From contig JACZKN010000584.1 of assembly GCA_014859985.1 (NCBI GenBank), forward strand, positions 1 to 30,498: a DNA stretch of 30,498 nt, read 5' to 3'. The stretch comes from Candidatus Krumholzibacteriia bacterium. GTDB taxonomy: Bacteria > Krumholzibacteriota > Krumholzibacteriia > LZORAL124-64-63. Positions 23,103 to 30,498 of the stretch are shown here, piece after piece. The notes below the pieces were generated by a model that ran no database searches, was not told where the DNA came from, and saw only the letters and a list, made by a program, of their open reading frames with translations. Within the stretch, counting starts at the first letter, position 1, and each line of letters opens with the position of its first letter. The translations under genes were made by a program, and so were the position numbers.

Positions 23103-24082
23103 TTACGGCGCTCCGGCGGCGGTTCTGGCCTCTGCCAGCCGCCTGGGATCGACCTGGGCGTAGATCTCGGCCGTCGTCACGTGGGCGTGCCGCAGCGCCA
23201 CCTGGACGAGCCTCAGGTCACCGGTCGCGTTGTACAGCCGGGTCGCGAACGTGTGCCGAAGCGTATGGGGCGTAATGCGTTTACGGATTCCCGCCTCCTG
23301 ACAACGCAGGGCGACGATGCGCTGGACTTGCCGGGTGGACAGCCGCCGGTCTGTCCCAGTGCGGAAGAGCGCGTGTCCCGGTGGGACACTGGCGGCGAGG
23401 GGTCGCAGCATTCCGAGCAGCTGGTCACCTGCCGTTACGGTCTCCGGTTCGCCGCCCTTGGGGCTGCGCAGCGTCACCCTGCCCGTGTCCCAGTCGATGT
23501 CCCGGCAGTCGAGGTTGGTCGTCTCCCCGAGGCGACAGCCGGTGGACAGCATGAACGCGAGCAGTGCGCGGTCCCGGTGGGCCTGGCTCCCGGCGAAATC
23601 ATACCTGAGCAGCCGGTCGATCTCGGTCGTGCTGAGCACGTCGGGCGGAGCGGCTCTGTGCCGTCGGCATTTGAGGATCGCGGTCGGGTTCCTGTCCACG
23701 AGCCACCGTGCGGCCCCCCAGGCGAACAGGGCCTTCAGGCTGACCCGGTAGCGGTTGATGGTGGCCTTGGACCTTTGCGTTCCGCACAGGGCATTCTGGA
23801 CGCTCTGGGAGGCCATGAAGGCGGTGAGCGTGGCGGGCGTGATCTCGGTAATGTTCAGGTCCCCGACAAACCGTGTGAAAACCGTCAAATCGCGCCGGTA
23901 AGCGGCCACGGTATGGTGGGAGCGGTGGTCGGCGGTAAGGTCAGTCAGAAACTGCTCTACAGCTTCGTCTACGCGCATGGCGTCCTCCTTCGATCGTGCT
24001 GGTGGTTGCTGGTCATGGTTCATACAGGCGTGGGGGCGGGTTCCTAGCAAGGCATATCTGACGTTGGGGCAGTCGTTTAGGG
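23092..24082. repeat. Perfect 12-bp inverted repeat flanking the tyrosine recombinase
   Basis: CCCTAAACGACT at 23092-23103 and AGTCGTTTAGGG at 24071-24082 bracket the recombinase gene, which faces opposite to its neighbours. Both contain the element motif in its AAC form and extend it by one base each side. Confidence 0.8.
23103..23978 (-). CDS. Tyrosine recombinase (XerC/D-like)
   Basis: The 291-aa recombinase has an N-terminal SAM-like core-binding domain (about 5-90) and a catalytic domain with R149, K174, H238-x-x-R241, H264 and nucleophile Y273, all present, so it is predicted active. The start at 23978 has AAGGAGG correctly spaced; a longer frame to 24092 runs over the inverted repeat and lacks a ribosome site. 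It is the only leftward gene among the packaging genes, lying between the terminase subunits, suggesting it was inserted there. It might act on element resolution, on integration, or on the inverted repeats beside it. Confidence 0.9.
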   Translation of the reverse strand: MRVDEAVEQFLTDLTADHRSHHTVAAYRRDLTVFTRFVGDLNITEITPATLTAFMASQSVQNALCGTQRSKATINRYRVSLKALFAWGAARWLVDRNPTAILKCRRHRAAPPDVLSTTEIDRLLRYDFAGSQAHRDRALLAFMLSTGCRLGETTNLDCRDIDWDTGRVTLRSPKGGEPETVTAGDQLLGMLRPLAASVPPGHALFRTGTDRRLSTRQVQRIVALRCQEAGIRKRITPHTLRHTFATRLYNATGDLRLVQVALRHAHVTTAEIYAQVDPRRLAEARTAAGAP

Positions 24083-24109
24083 GCGATAGCAAGGCGATAG
24101 GGGCGGGCC

Positions 24110-26383
24110 ATGACCGACATCCGCTACAAGACCATCCACGCCGAGGACGGCGGCGACGACCTCCACGTCCTGACCTCGCCCCATTCGCTGATGGACAAGG
24201 TCGGGCTGGGCGCTGACCCCACCGACTTCGGCCTGCCCGACCTACTGGAGGACGGCCTGAGCCGCGACGAGCAGGACCGCCGCCTGCTCTCCTGCATCGG
24301 CGACCACCTCTTCATCCTAAAAGACGGCCGCAAGCTCCCGATCGTCGTGATCCCGCCCATGCTCGAGTTCCTGAGCGACCTGTTCTACGAGCGCGTGCAG
24401 CAGGCCATCTTGTGGAAGCCCCGAGGCGGTGGTGGCTCGCTGGCCGCCGCCATCCTGATCTGGCTGATGATGGTGTACCGGAACAAGTCGTTCATCGACA
24501 TGGCCGGGTCGGGCGAACAGGCGAAGCGGGTCTACGAGTACACGACCCAGTTCTGGTTCTGTGTGCCCGGGCTGGCCGAGGCCCTCTTGGAGAAGGACCC
24601 GCTCCAATCGCTCACCCAATTGAAAAACGGCGTCAGCCTGTCCTGCGTCCCCGCCAGCGAGAAGGCCGCCCGCGGCAAGCACACGCCCGGGTTCGTGGCC
24701 GACGAGAGCTGCCAGGAGGACCCGCGGATTGGGCGTGTCCTGCAGGCCGCCGTCCAGGGCGTGCTGTCCGAGCCCAACTTCACCATCGTCCTGCTCTCGA
24801 CGTTCCACGTCCCGTTCGGGTTCTTCCAGGAGGCCTGGGACATGGCCCAGGAGCGCGGGTTCGCGCGGTACAGGTGGAACGTGTACGACTGCATGGCCAG
24901 GTGCCAGGTCGGCCTCGAGGACGCTACGCCCGGCGATCCCGACGCCCTCTCCTACTGCCGCCAGTCCTGCCCCCTGACCGACGTGGTCCCCGACTACAAT
25001 GCCGACGGCGAGCAGACCGGCGAGCACTTCGACGGCTGCAATGGGAGGGCCCGCCACACGGCCGGCCACCTTAGCCGGGACAACGTGCTCAAGGCCAAGA
25101 TGCTCAACCGCGGGACCGACGTTTGGGAGGTCGAACACGAATGCAAGCGGCCCAAGGCGTCGGGGATGATCTATGACCCGGAAAAGGTCCAGGCGGCTGT
25201 TACACCCCTAAGTGACATCGTCCGGCCGACTGGCTCGGTCAGGCGCGCCGTGGGCATCGACTGGGGCCGGTTCGCCGTGGCCGTCCTGGCCGAGCGCGCG
25301 GGCGACCATGTCGTCATCCCCGAGGCCCGCATCTTCGATTCGAGGCCCGCGGCCGAGTTGATCGCCTACCTGGACGACCTGCGCCGCCGGGTCGGCGACT
25401 TCATGGTCTACGCCGATGCCGAGAACGCGTACGGCAACCTCGACTGCAGGAACGCCGGGTTCGAGACCGTCCCGGTCCCGTTCAACAAGCGCAAGGACGA
25501 GGGGATCGAGAATCTCACGAGGTACTTTGAACATGGCAAGATCAAGATCGCGGACGACGGTCATCTGCAGGTCGTGGTCCGCCAGCTCCTGCGCTTCCAC
25601 CGCGACGAGAGCGGCCGGATCGTCAAGAAGGACGACCACGGGCCCGACGCCCTGATGTGCGCCCTGCTGCCGTTCCCGTTCGTGGACGAGTTCGACTCGG
25701 CGATCAGCCAGCTCCTGTCCACCGGCGACCGCGAGCGCCTCAAAATCACCAACAAGCTGCTCGACGCCTGCATCAGGGACTACAAGTACGGCGTGGTGCC
25801 GCCGAAGCGACAGTGCTCGATGGGCGTGTCGATGGGCACGTCGTCGTTCTACGTGGTGATCTCGGAGATCGACGAGGACGGCGAGCGGGGCCGTCACGTG
25901 CGCAAGGCCCACTTCATCGGCCGGGTGAAGGACTTCGACGACCTCGACTGGCTGATGGAGAAGTACGACGTGCTCGGTTGCATCATCTCCGCCCAGCCCG
26001 AGCCCCACCTGGTCCAGCGCTGGCGCAAGGAGCCGCACCACGGCCACGTGTACATCGCTGACCTCCTAAATGACGGGGCGTCCAAGCCCGACTGGCCGAA
26101 GTGGACGGGTACGGTGACCGTCGACCGCACGTTTCTACTCAATTCCGCCTACGACGAGATCAGAGAAGGCCGGTGGTGGCTGCCCGCTCAAGCCGCCTCC
26201 ATCGACAACGGCGAGTTCTACGCCCAGGTCAAGGCCCCGAGCCGAGTCCGGGATCTCACATCAGGTGACTTGAAATACCGCTGGACCGAGACCGGCGCGC
26301 TTGATTTCTACCGCTACGCTCACGCGTTTGACCACCTCTACGGGGCGTTTAGGCGGCGGATCGGGGTGGTGGAGTACATCTGA
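24110..26383 (+). CDS. Terminase large subunit-like protein with divergent ATPase and two RNase H-like regions
   Basis: The 757-aa protein resembles a phage packaging motor-nuclease. The ATPase region (about 75-240) has KPRGGGGS (103-110) where Walker A should be, lacking the usual GKS lysine, and VADES (196-200) as Walker B. A Cys cluster (C261, C265, C283, C287, C310) follows, possibly metal-binding. The nuclease region has GIDWG (D384), YADAEN (D436) and DDHGPDALM (D508, D509, D513). The C-terminal about 200 residues again look RNase H-like (VSMGTSSFYVVI, FIGRVKDFDDLDWLMEKY) but with Ser where an Asp is expected. No portal gene follows. The ribosome site is weak. Confidence 0.72.
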   Translation: MTDIRYKTIHAEDGGDDLHVLTSPHSLMDKVGLGADPTDFGLPDLLEDGLSRDEQDRRLLSCIGDHLFILKDGRKLPIVVIPPMLEFLSDLFYERVQQAILWKPRGGGGSLAAAILIWLMMVYRNKSFIDMAGSGEQAKRVYEYTTQFWFCVPGLAEALLEKDPLQSLTQLKNGVSLSCVPASEKAARGKHTPGFVADESCQEDPRIGRVLQAAVQGVLSEPNFTIVLLSTFHVPFGFFQEAWDMAQERGFARYRWNVYDCMARCQVGLEDATPGDPDALSYCRQSCPLTDVVPDYNADGEQTGEHFDGCNGRARHTAGHLSRDNVLKAKMLNRGTDVWEVEHECKRPKASGMIYDPEKVQAAVTPLSDIVRPTGSVRRAVGIDWGRFAVAVLAERAGDHVVIPEARIFDSRPAAELIAYLDDLRRRVGDFMVYADAENAYGNLDCRNAGFETVPVPFNKRKDEGIENLTRYFEHGKIKIADDGHLQVVVRQLLRFHRDESGRIVKKDDHGPDALMCALLPFPFVDEFDSAISQLLSTGDRERLKITNKLLDACIRDYKYGVVPPKRQCSMGVSMGTSSFYVVISEIDEDGERGRHVRKAHFIGRVKDFDDLDWLMEKYDVLGCIISAQPEPHLVQRWRKEPHHGHVYIADLLNDGASKPDWPKWTGTVTVDRTFLLNSAYDEIREGRWWLPAQAASIDNGEFYAQVKAPSRVRDLTSGDLKYRWTETGALDFYRYAHAFDHLYGAFRRRIGVVEYI

Positions 26384-27073
26384 TAGGGGGAAGGGAAGCT
26401 CGGACGCCAGCTGGCCCGTGTCCATAGAAACGCCGGCCATCGCTTCCCAACGACGACCGGCGGCCCGGGGCCGGGGGATTGGTTCCACAACCCTCAGGGA
26501 TGTAACGCAGAAGAGAAGATCAAAAAATAGGAGCACGGCGTATCTTATATTCCCACAGTAGCTTAGCCTAGCCGCAGGGTGGAGATGGAAGAATTCTTTC
26601 AAATCCCGTGCAACCAATTCAACATACCTGCATTGTCATAGCACAGGGGCGTCTCGGGCGAACGGAGCTAAGCCACTGGCGGTGCCAGCAGCGAGCGGAC
26701 GGCGGGGAACCGCAGCTGTCCGTTCCTGCCGGTGGATGGGAGGATGAATGATCGGGGCTGTGCCTGACAATGGCTGACGATCGTCGTCAGAAGTAGATGA
26801 GGCAAGGCCGCTAGGGTGAGCCGGGTCGCTGCGCGATATGGGAACGGGGACTTCGATTGAAACTCGACGTGCAAGCGGGTTCTGGCGATTACCTGGCTAC
26901 TTCGGGGGCGCGGTATATTCGACGTAAGACTGTGCGCGTCTCAATATCTGCCGTAGTATGGGACCAAACAGTCGCGCCAATCTCTGTGGCAATCGGGGGG
27001 ATTGTGTCAAGTGGCTAATCGTGAGAGAAGCAACAAAGCTGATGATCACTACACGTCGGGGACAATAGACCAT
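26384..27073. other. Non-coding stretch between the element and the YCF48-like gene
   Basis: No convincing gene; a leftward 68-codon frame (26668-26874) has no ribosome site or recognised family. There is no exact element motif here, consistent with the element ending at or soon after 26383. I found no tRNA, no direct repeat with the left edge and no clear terminator. Confidence 0.5.
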
Positions 27074-29011
27074 ATGGCAGCATCGCGCGTCGATCGACGT
27101 GGTTTGCCGTCCAAATTGACTTCACGATGGGATTCACCGTGGCACGGCAACCGCGGCAATTCCCGGTGCCGTCGTGAACGGGTTCTCTGGTGTGCGTGGA
27201 TCGTAGCTATTCTTGCGTGGTGTGGCGGGTGTCAAAATAGCCCTGTCGCGCCCAATCCTTCGGACATCGAGAACTGCCTATGGCTGTGGCGGAGCCCGAC
27301 ACCGCAGGGCAATTACTTGACGCGGGTCGCAATGCGGGATGCTCAATTCGGGCTGGCCGTCGGCTATTCTGGAGCGATTATCCGCACGCGAGACGGCGGT
27401 ACGACGTGGGCCGCGGTGGAGTCCGGCAGCAATTCAACGCTATGGGGGGTCGGCATTGCGGAGTCCGGAACGGCCATTGCGGTGGGGCGAGATGGCACGA
27501 TTCTATTGTCCACGGACCAGGGCAGATCTTGGCGTATCCAAGATACTGGCACCAATGAGACCCTCTTATGGGTCTCGTTTGCCGATGACCATACCGCGCT
27601 GGTGGTTGGCGATGCAGGGACGATCCTCAAATCCTCCGATGCGGGACGCACTTGGACACGGATCGACGGCGGTACGCTGGCAACCCTCGAATCCGTAGCG
27701 TTCTTCAGCAGGACCGATGGTCTGATCATCGGCGAATCGGGAATAATCCTCGTTACACGCGACGGTGGCGATTCCTGGACACGTGGAGAGTCCGGAACGA
27801 ACCAGTGGCTCTTCGGCCTTTCATTGGTCGGGGACAACCTGGCATACGCGGCCGGCTGGGACGGGACCGTACTGAGGTCGGCTGACGGGGGTGCCACGTG
27901 GCTTCCCCAAGCAAGCAATACCGGCAGCATATTGTACGCGATTGCGTTTGTGGACGCCATGGATGGCATCGCCGCGGGAAACGACAATACCGTACTGCGG
28001 ACTACGGACGCGGGACTGCATTGGGAGTCGAGCACGGTCGGGATCGGCTATGAGGTTGTCTCCCTGGTTCGCATCGGCCGAGACCACGCGCTTGCCACAT
28101 GTGGTGGAGGTATTATCAAGACCACGGATCGAGGTGGCAGCTGGCACGAAGTCGTCTATACCGGCCGTGACAGATTAGCGAGTGTATCCATTGGGCCCCA
28201 GGGGAGTGGCTATGCCGTCGGACTGGACGGGCTTGTGCTAGCGACCCGCGATGGTGGGCGCCAGTGGGCGACGCTGAACCTTCCTCATGACGAACACCTT
28301 TTTAGTGTATGTACCCTTACAGACGAAGTGGCGATCATCGTCGGAGCTGACGGACTTGTCTTATGCACTGATGACAGCGGAGGCACATGGAACGGGCTAG
28401 ACGCCGGTACAGTCGGCGATATCTATGGTGCATTCTTCATGGACCGAGCTACAGGTTGGGTAGTTGGGGCAGATGGACTTGTACGAAGGACGCGCGATGG
28501 CGGCCTGAGTTGGGATGCGCAAGACGTTGACGCCTGGCGAAATATGTTCTCTATATCATTTGCTACGCGCGACAGCGGCGTGGCTGTGGGGGATTTCGGA
28601 GGTATCTACCGGACATCCGACGGTGGTGAAACCTGGAAGCAGGCAAATTCTGGTACAGTCCTACCGATAGAATCCATCCACATGATCAGCGCGCGTATCG
28701 GATGGGCCGTAGGTAGCAGTGGAATTGGCCTCCAGACGCTGGACGGTGGCGAGTCGTGGGAGCGGCGCGACCTTGGGGTCGATACGGATCTCGTTGAAGT
28801 GTCGTTTGCGGGGCCGATGCGCGGTGTAGTGGTCGGTGTGGGTGGCCATGTATTAGTTACCAGGGACGGGGGTACGTCTTGGACTCGGGCGAGCGTCGGC
28901 ACTAGGAATTCGCTCTATGGGGCGTATGTGGACGCGGATGGAGGATGTGTAGTCGTCGGAGATCGAATGTCGATTCTGCAATGTTTGAATTTAGGGAGTT
29001 GTGTTCCATAG
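27074..29011 (+). CDS. Secreted YCF48-like repeat protein (beta-propeller)
   Basis: The protein (645 aa from ATG 27074; GTG 27011 or TTG 27002 are alternatives after a G-run) has an unusually long polar N-terminus. A hydrophobic segment VLWCAWIVAILAWCGGC follows, likely a signal or anchor, possibly lipoprotein-like though the lipobox is not canonical. Next come about 13 repeats of roughly 41 residues with the pattern AVGxxGxILRTxDGGxxW, and a partial fourteenth. This is the YCF48/BNR-like pattern, which forms seven-bladed propellers, so two propellers in tandem are possible. It is probably extracytoplasmic; the role is unknown. Base composition is less G+C-biased than the element, fitting a different origin. 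Confidence 0.8.
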   Translation: MAASRVDRRGLPSKLTSRWDSPWHGNRGNSRCRRERVLWCAWIVAILAWCGGCQNSPVAPNPSDIENCLWLWRSPTPQGNYLTRVAMRDAQFGLAVGYSGAIIRTRDGGTTWAAVESGSNSTLWGVGIAESGTAIAVGRDGTILLSTDQGRSWRIQDTGTNETLLWVSFADDHTALVVGDAGTILKSSDAGRTWTRIDGGTLATLESVAFFSRTDGLIIGESGIILVTRDGGDSWTRGESGTNQWLFGLSLVGDNLAYAAGWDGTVLRSADGGATWLPQASNTGSILYAIAFVDAMDGIAAGNDNTVLRTTDAGLHWESSTVGIGYEVVSLVRIGRDHALATCGGGIIKTTDRGGSWHEVVYTGRDRLASVSIGPQGSGYAVGLDGLVLATRDGGRQWATLNLPHDEHLFSVCTLTDEVAIIVGADGLVLCTDDSGGTWNGLDAGTVGDIYGAFFMDRATGWVVGADGLVRRTRDGGLSWDAQDVDAWRNMFSISFATRDSGVAVGDFGGIYRTSDGGETWKQANSGTVLPIESIHMISARIGWAVGSSGIGLQTLDGGESWERRDLGVDTDLVEVSFAGPMRGVVVGVGGHVLVTRDGGTSWTRASVGTRNSLYGAYVDADGGCVVVGDRMSILQCLNLGSCVP

Positions 29012-29047
29012 GTATATCTTCAGGCTAAGCGCAAAGGGGGATTAGAA

Positions 29048-29890
29048 ATGTTGACGCAAACTTCGTTCTGCGCAGAGTTGGGTGACGCCGATCGGAAAGG
29101 GCCGCGGGCGAGGTACAAGGTAGCAGTGCCGGTAGTCGTCGGCATTCTCCTTGCGCTCTCGGTGGCGAGCCAGAGCGGGTTGGTCCGCGCGGAAGCCCCG
29201 TTCTACCCGATTACTGCCCATGTTGTCCGCGAGCGGGACGGAGTGCCTATGGCTAGCACGATTGTGTCCGTGCGAGACATCGACACAAATACGCCGTACG
29301 ATTTTACGACTGATGCGAATGGGGAAGTGGTAATGAACTTCCCTGTAGGCTCTAACTTACAAGTCTTTCCTTCAATGGGAATCGTTAATTATCATCCGTG
29401 GAATCCAATGGTGCGGGCTACACCAACCGTCGCGACGGTCAGCAACCTCTCCGCTCCGGTAAATGTAGAGTTCGAGATCAAGCCGGGGGTGCTTGTTACG
29501 GTTTCGGCACCTAATTCGGGTCCGTCGTTCGAGGGTGTAGAAGTGTTTGCGGGATACCCCATATTTCAGGTGGTCGCGACGTTCCCGAGGTATGGGTACC
29601 AAGTGTGGTTCTATCCTGATGATTACGATAGTGGTTTCGGGAGCGTCATGGCGCTCTCTGGGTATGTGGCGCTTCGCGACGGGAACCCGTTTACTGTCAT
29701 AGTGCCGCAAGCACTAGGGGACTATATACAGTATGACTGCACTAATGTTTACATTGATGGCAATGGCCCGGTGTATCCTATGATGCAGCACATTGAGCCC
29801 GTCACGGATTCTGCGGCGGAGTACACCCCAACTTTGCAAAAGCTTCCTGATCAGGCCGCCTGTTCCAGCCCCCGCATGATCCGATCGTAG
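29048..29890 (+). CDS. Secreted hypothetical protein, 3' end replaced by an insertion
   Basis: The 280-aa frame has AAGGGGG before ATG 29048 and a signal peptide (about 25-50: VAVPVVVGILLALSVASQSG, then VRAEA). A beta-sandwich-like region with ITAHVVRERDGVPMASTIVSV and TTDANGEVVMNFP resembles carboxypeptidase-regulatory or Cna-B-type folds. It lies 36 bases after the YCF48-like gene, so the two are probably co-transcribed. From about residue 261 the frame runs into sequence next to and overlapping the transposase end (LPDQAACSSPRMIRS), so the native C-terminus is probably lost. Confidence 0.6.
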   Translation: MLTQTSFCAELGDADRKGPRARYKVAVPVVVGILLALSVASQSGLVRAEAPFYPITAHVVRERDGVPMASTIVSVRDIDTNTPYDFTTDANGEVVMNFPVGSNLQVFPSMGIVNYHPWNPMVRATPTVATVSNLSAPVNVEFEIKPGVLVTVSAPNSGPSFEGVEVFAGYPIFQVVATFPRYGYQVWFYPDDYDSGFGSVMALSGYVALRDGNPFTVIVPQALGDYIQYDCTNVYIDGNGPVYPMMQHIEPVTDSAAEYTPTLQKLPDQAACSSPRMIRS

Positions 29891-30498
29891 TCCGCCTGCA
29901 CCGCCTCGTTCCTGCTCATCGTCAGCGTCAGCGCTCCGTCCGGACGGTGGAGCCGGCCGGCCCGCCTGATCGTCCTGTTGCGCACCGTCTCCAGCTTCTC
30001 GAACAGCCACAGCGCCGCACGTTTGGGGTTCGTCCCCCGGCGGCGCGGGGCCGTCCGCATCTGAAGCTCGCGGGTCACGTTGTGCGCCGTCAGCGAGGCC
30101 AGCATGTAGAACTGGTTGCCGGCCCAGCTGCGGGTCGGCACGTAGTCCATCATCGCCGACTCCTTCGCCTCCCCGATGATCCCTTCCTGGCTGCCGCGGC
30201 CATGATGGTACAGCATCACCGACTTCGCCGAGCACCGCTTGTTCGTCATGATCACCTTGTAGGTGTGCTCCGCGCTCCGCGGCTCGAACAGGTCCAACTG
30301 CAGCGGACCGGACCGTCGCCGCGGCGATCGCTGCCTCACGAAGACGCACCGCACCGCCTGCAGCCAGTCCTTCGGCTTCCACACCGCCTCGAAGCAGGAC
30401 CAGACCTCGTCGATCCGGCGCCAACGCTCCCGCTGCTCGATCATCCCCTTCAGCTCCGGCAACCGCTCGAACGGGACGCTGATCGTGTACTCGACCTG
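29830..30498 (-). mobile_element. Partial IS1380-type insertion sequence
   Basis: The end of an insertion sequence: the transposase C-terminus starts at 29851 and its frame runs off the window. The IS end is placed at about 29830 from the loss of the neighbouring gene's character; the terminal inverted repeat cannot be verified because the other end is outside. Confidence 0.65.
29851..30498 (-). CDS. IS1380-family transposase, C-terminal part
   Basis: The last 215 residues of a DDE transposase are open to the window edge. YKVIMTNKRCSAKSVMLYHHGRGSQEG and IIGEAKESAMMDYVPTRSW contain the late acidic residue region (E of G-E-A-K) and the YxxRG-like spacing (HHGRGSQE) typical of IS1380/IS4-related DDE enzymes. 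NQFYMLASLTAHN and the basic RNRTIRRAGRLHRPDG tail are also typical. The catalytic Asp residues lie upstream, outside the window. The stop is at 29851-29853. Confidence 0.8.
   Translation of the reverse strand, partial: QVEYTISVPFERLPELKGMIEQRERWRRIDEVWSCFEAVWKPKDWLQAVRCVFVRQRSPRRRSGPLQLDLFEPRSAEHTYKVIMTNKRCSAKSVMLYHHGRGSQEGIIGEAKESAMMDYVPTRSWAGNQFYMLASLTAHNVTRELQMRTAPRRRGTNPKRAALWLFEKLETVRNRTIRRAGRLHRPDGALTLTMSRNEAVQADYDRIMRGLEQAA

Larger units (their letters stand above)
10490..26353. repeat. Dispersed 10-bp element motif CCTAARYGAC / GTCRYTTAGG
   Basis: Exact copies on + (CCTAARYGAC): 10939, 20919, 21118, 23093, 25207, 26065. Exact copies on - (GTCRYTTAGG read on +): 10490, 12176, 12468, 16060, 19030, 20696, 24072. 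One-mismatch copies: - at 12989, 15357, 18592, 20566, 22971, 26344; + at 21439, 22664, 24316. All four R/Y combinations are used. Copies lie in genes of both directions and between genes, so the signal acts at DNA level. Found by eye; a few could be missed. Confidence 0.85.
10345..26383. mobile_element. Integrated phage- or satellite-like element
   Basis: The segment holds a large serine recombinase, a tyrosine recombinase, a replication/recombination operon, a DNA methylase and both terminase subunits. It is delimited by the distribution of CCTAARYGAC motifs (first 10490, last near match 26344-26353). The left edge is set by truncation of the HTH gene; the right edge is taken at the end of the terminase gene, since no direct-repeat attachment site was found. 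Portal, capsid, tail and lysis genes are absent, so it is either decayed or a satellite that borrows a helper's particles. Confidence 0.65.

Noticed and set aside
26384..26700. Right attachment site of the element
   Set aside because: No repeat shared with the left edge near 10345 could be found by eye.
26668..26874. 68-codon leftward frame with a hydrophobic stretch
   Set aside because: No ribosome site and no recognised family.

Overview
The window is G+C-rich bacterial DNA. Overlapping ATGA/GTGA gene junctions and strong Shine-Dalgarno sites are frequent. A serine recombinase with a coupled HTH gene, DUF2924 proteins, an ECF-like sigma factor and a large YCF48-type secreted propeller suggest an environmental, possibly planctomycete-like genome; this assignment is inferred and weak. 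No rRNA, tRNA or CRISPR array was seen.

Layout. (1) 1-698: terminator of an upstream gene, then no convincing gene. (2) 699-5868: complete type I restriction-modification operon hsdM-hsdS-hsdR. (3) 5925-7740: promoter, Lys/Ala-rich histone-like gene, then two small cargo genes, each followed by a copy of the 3' end of the histone-like gene. (4) 7801-10177, leftward: a HEPN-domain protein with an RX4H motif and a coupled pair of small membrane proteins. Regions 2 and 4 look like a defence island. (5) about 10345-26383: an integrated phage- or satellite-like element. Its leftward operon (13538 to 10289) carries a large serine recombinase, a truncated HTH protein, two DUF2924-type proteins and small proteins. 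Its rightward part carries a 59-aa and a 358-aa unknown protein behind a good promoter, a sigma factor with a structured leader, and a replication/recombination operon: small protein, Sak4-like RecA-fold ATPase, DUF669 with an SSB-like tail, ERCC4 nuclease, zinc-finger/Toprim/ATPase primase-helicase. Then come a ParB-like N-domain DNA methylase, a terminase small subunit, a tyrosine recombinase in reverse, and a terminase large subunit. No portal, capsid or tail genes follow. (6) 26384-30498: a long non-coding stretch, a secreted YCF48-like propeller, a secreted protein cut by an insertion, and the end of an IS1380-type transposase running off the window.

The most striking signal is not a gene. 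A 10-bp motif, CCTAARYGAC (reverse GTCRYTTAGG), occurs 13 times exactly and about nine more times with one mismatch between 10.49 and 26.35 kb, almost nowhere else, in coding and non-coding DNA and in all reading frames. Its orientation switches near 20.8 kb, exactly at a locus (20713-21003) of 11-bp-phased TGCGGGGT repeats in opposing arms, two hairpins and a 33-bp alternating purine-pyrimidine tract. I read this as a candidate replication origin with polarised, element-wide sites (priming, recombination, packaging or methylation sites), encoded next to its own primase-helicase, RecA-like annealase, SSB-like protein and methylase. The function is inferred; the motif, its positions and its polarity are read directly.
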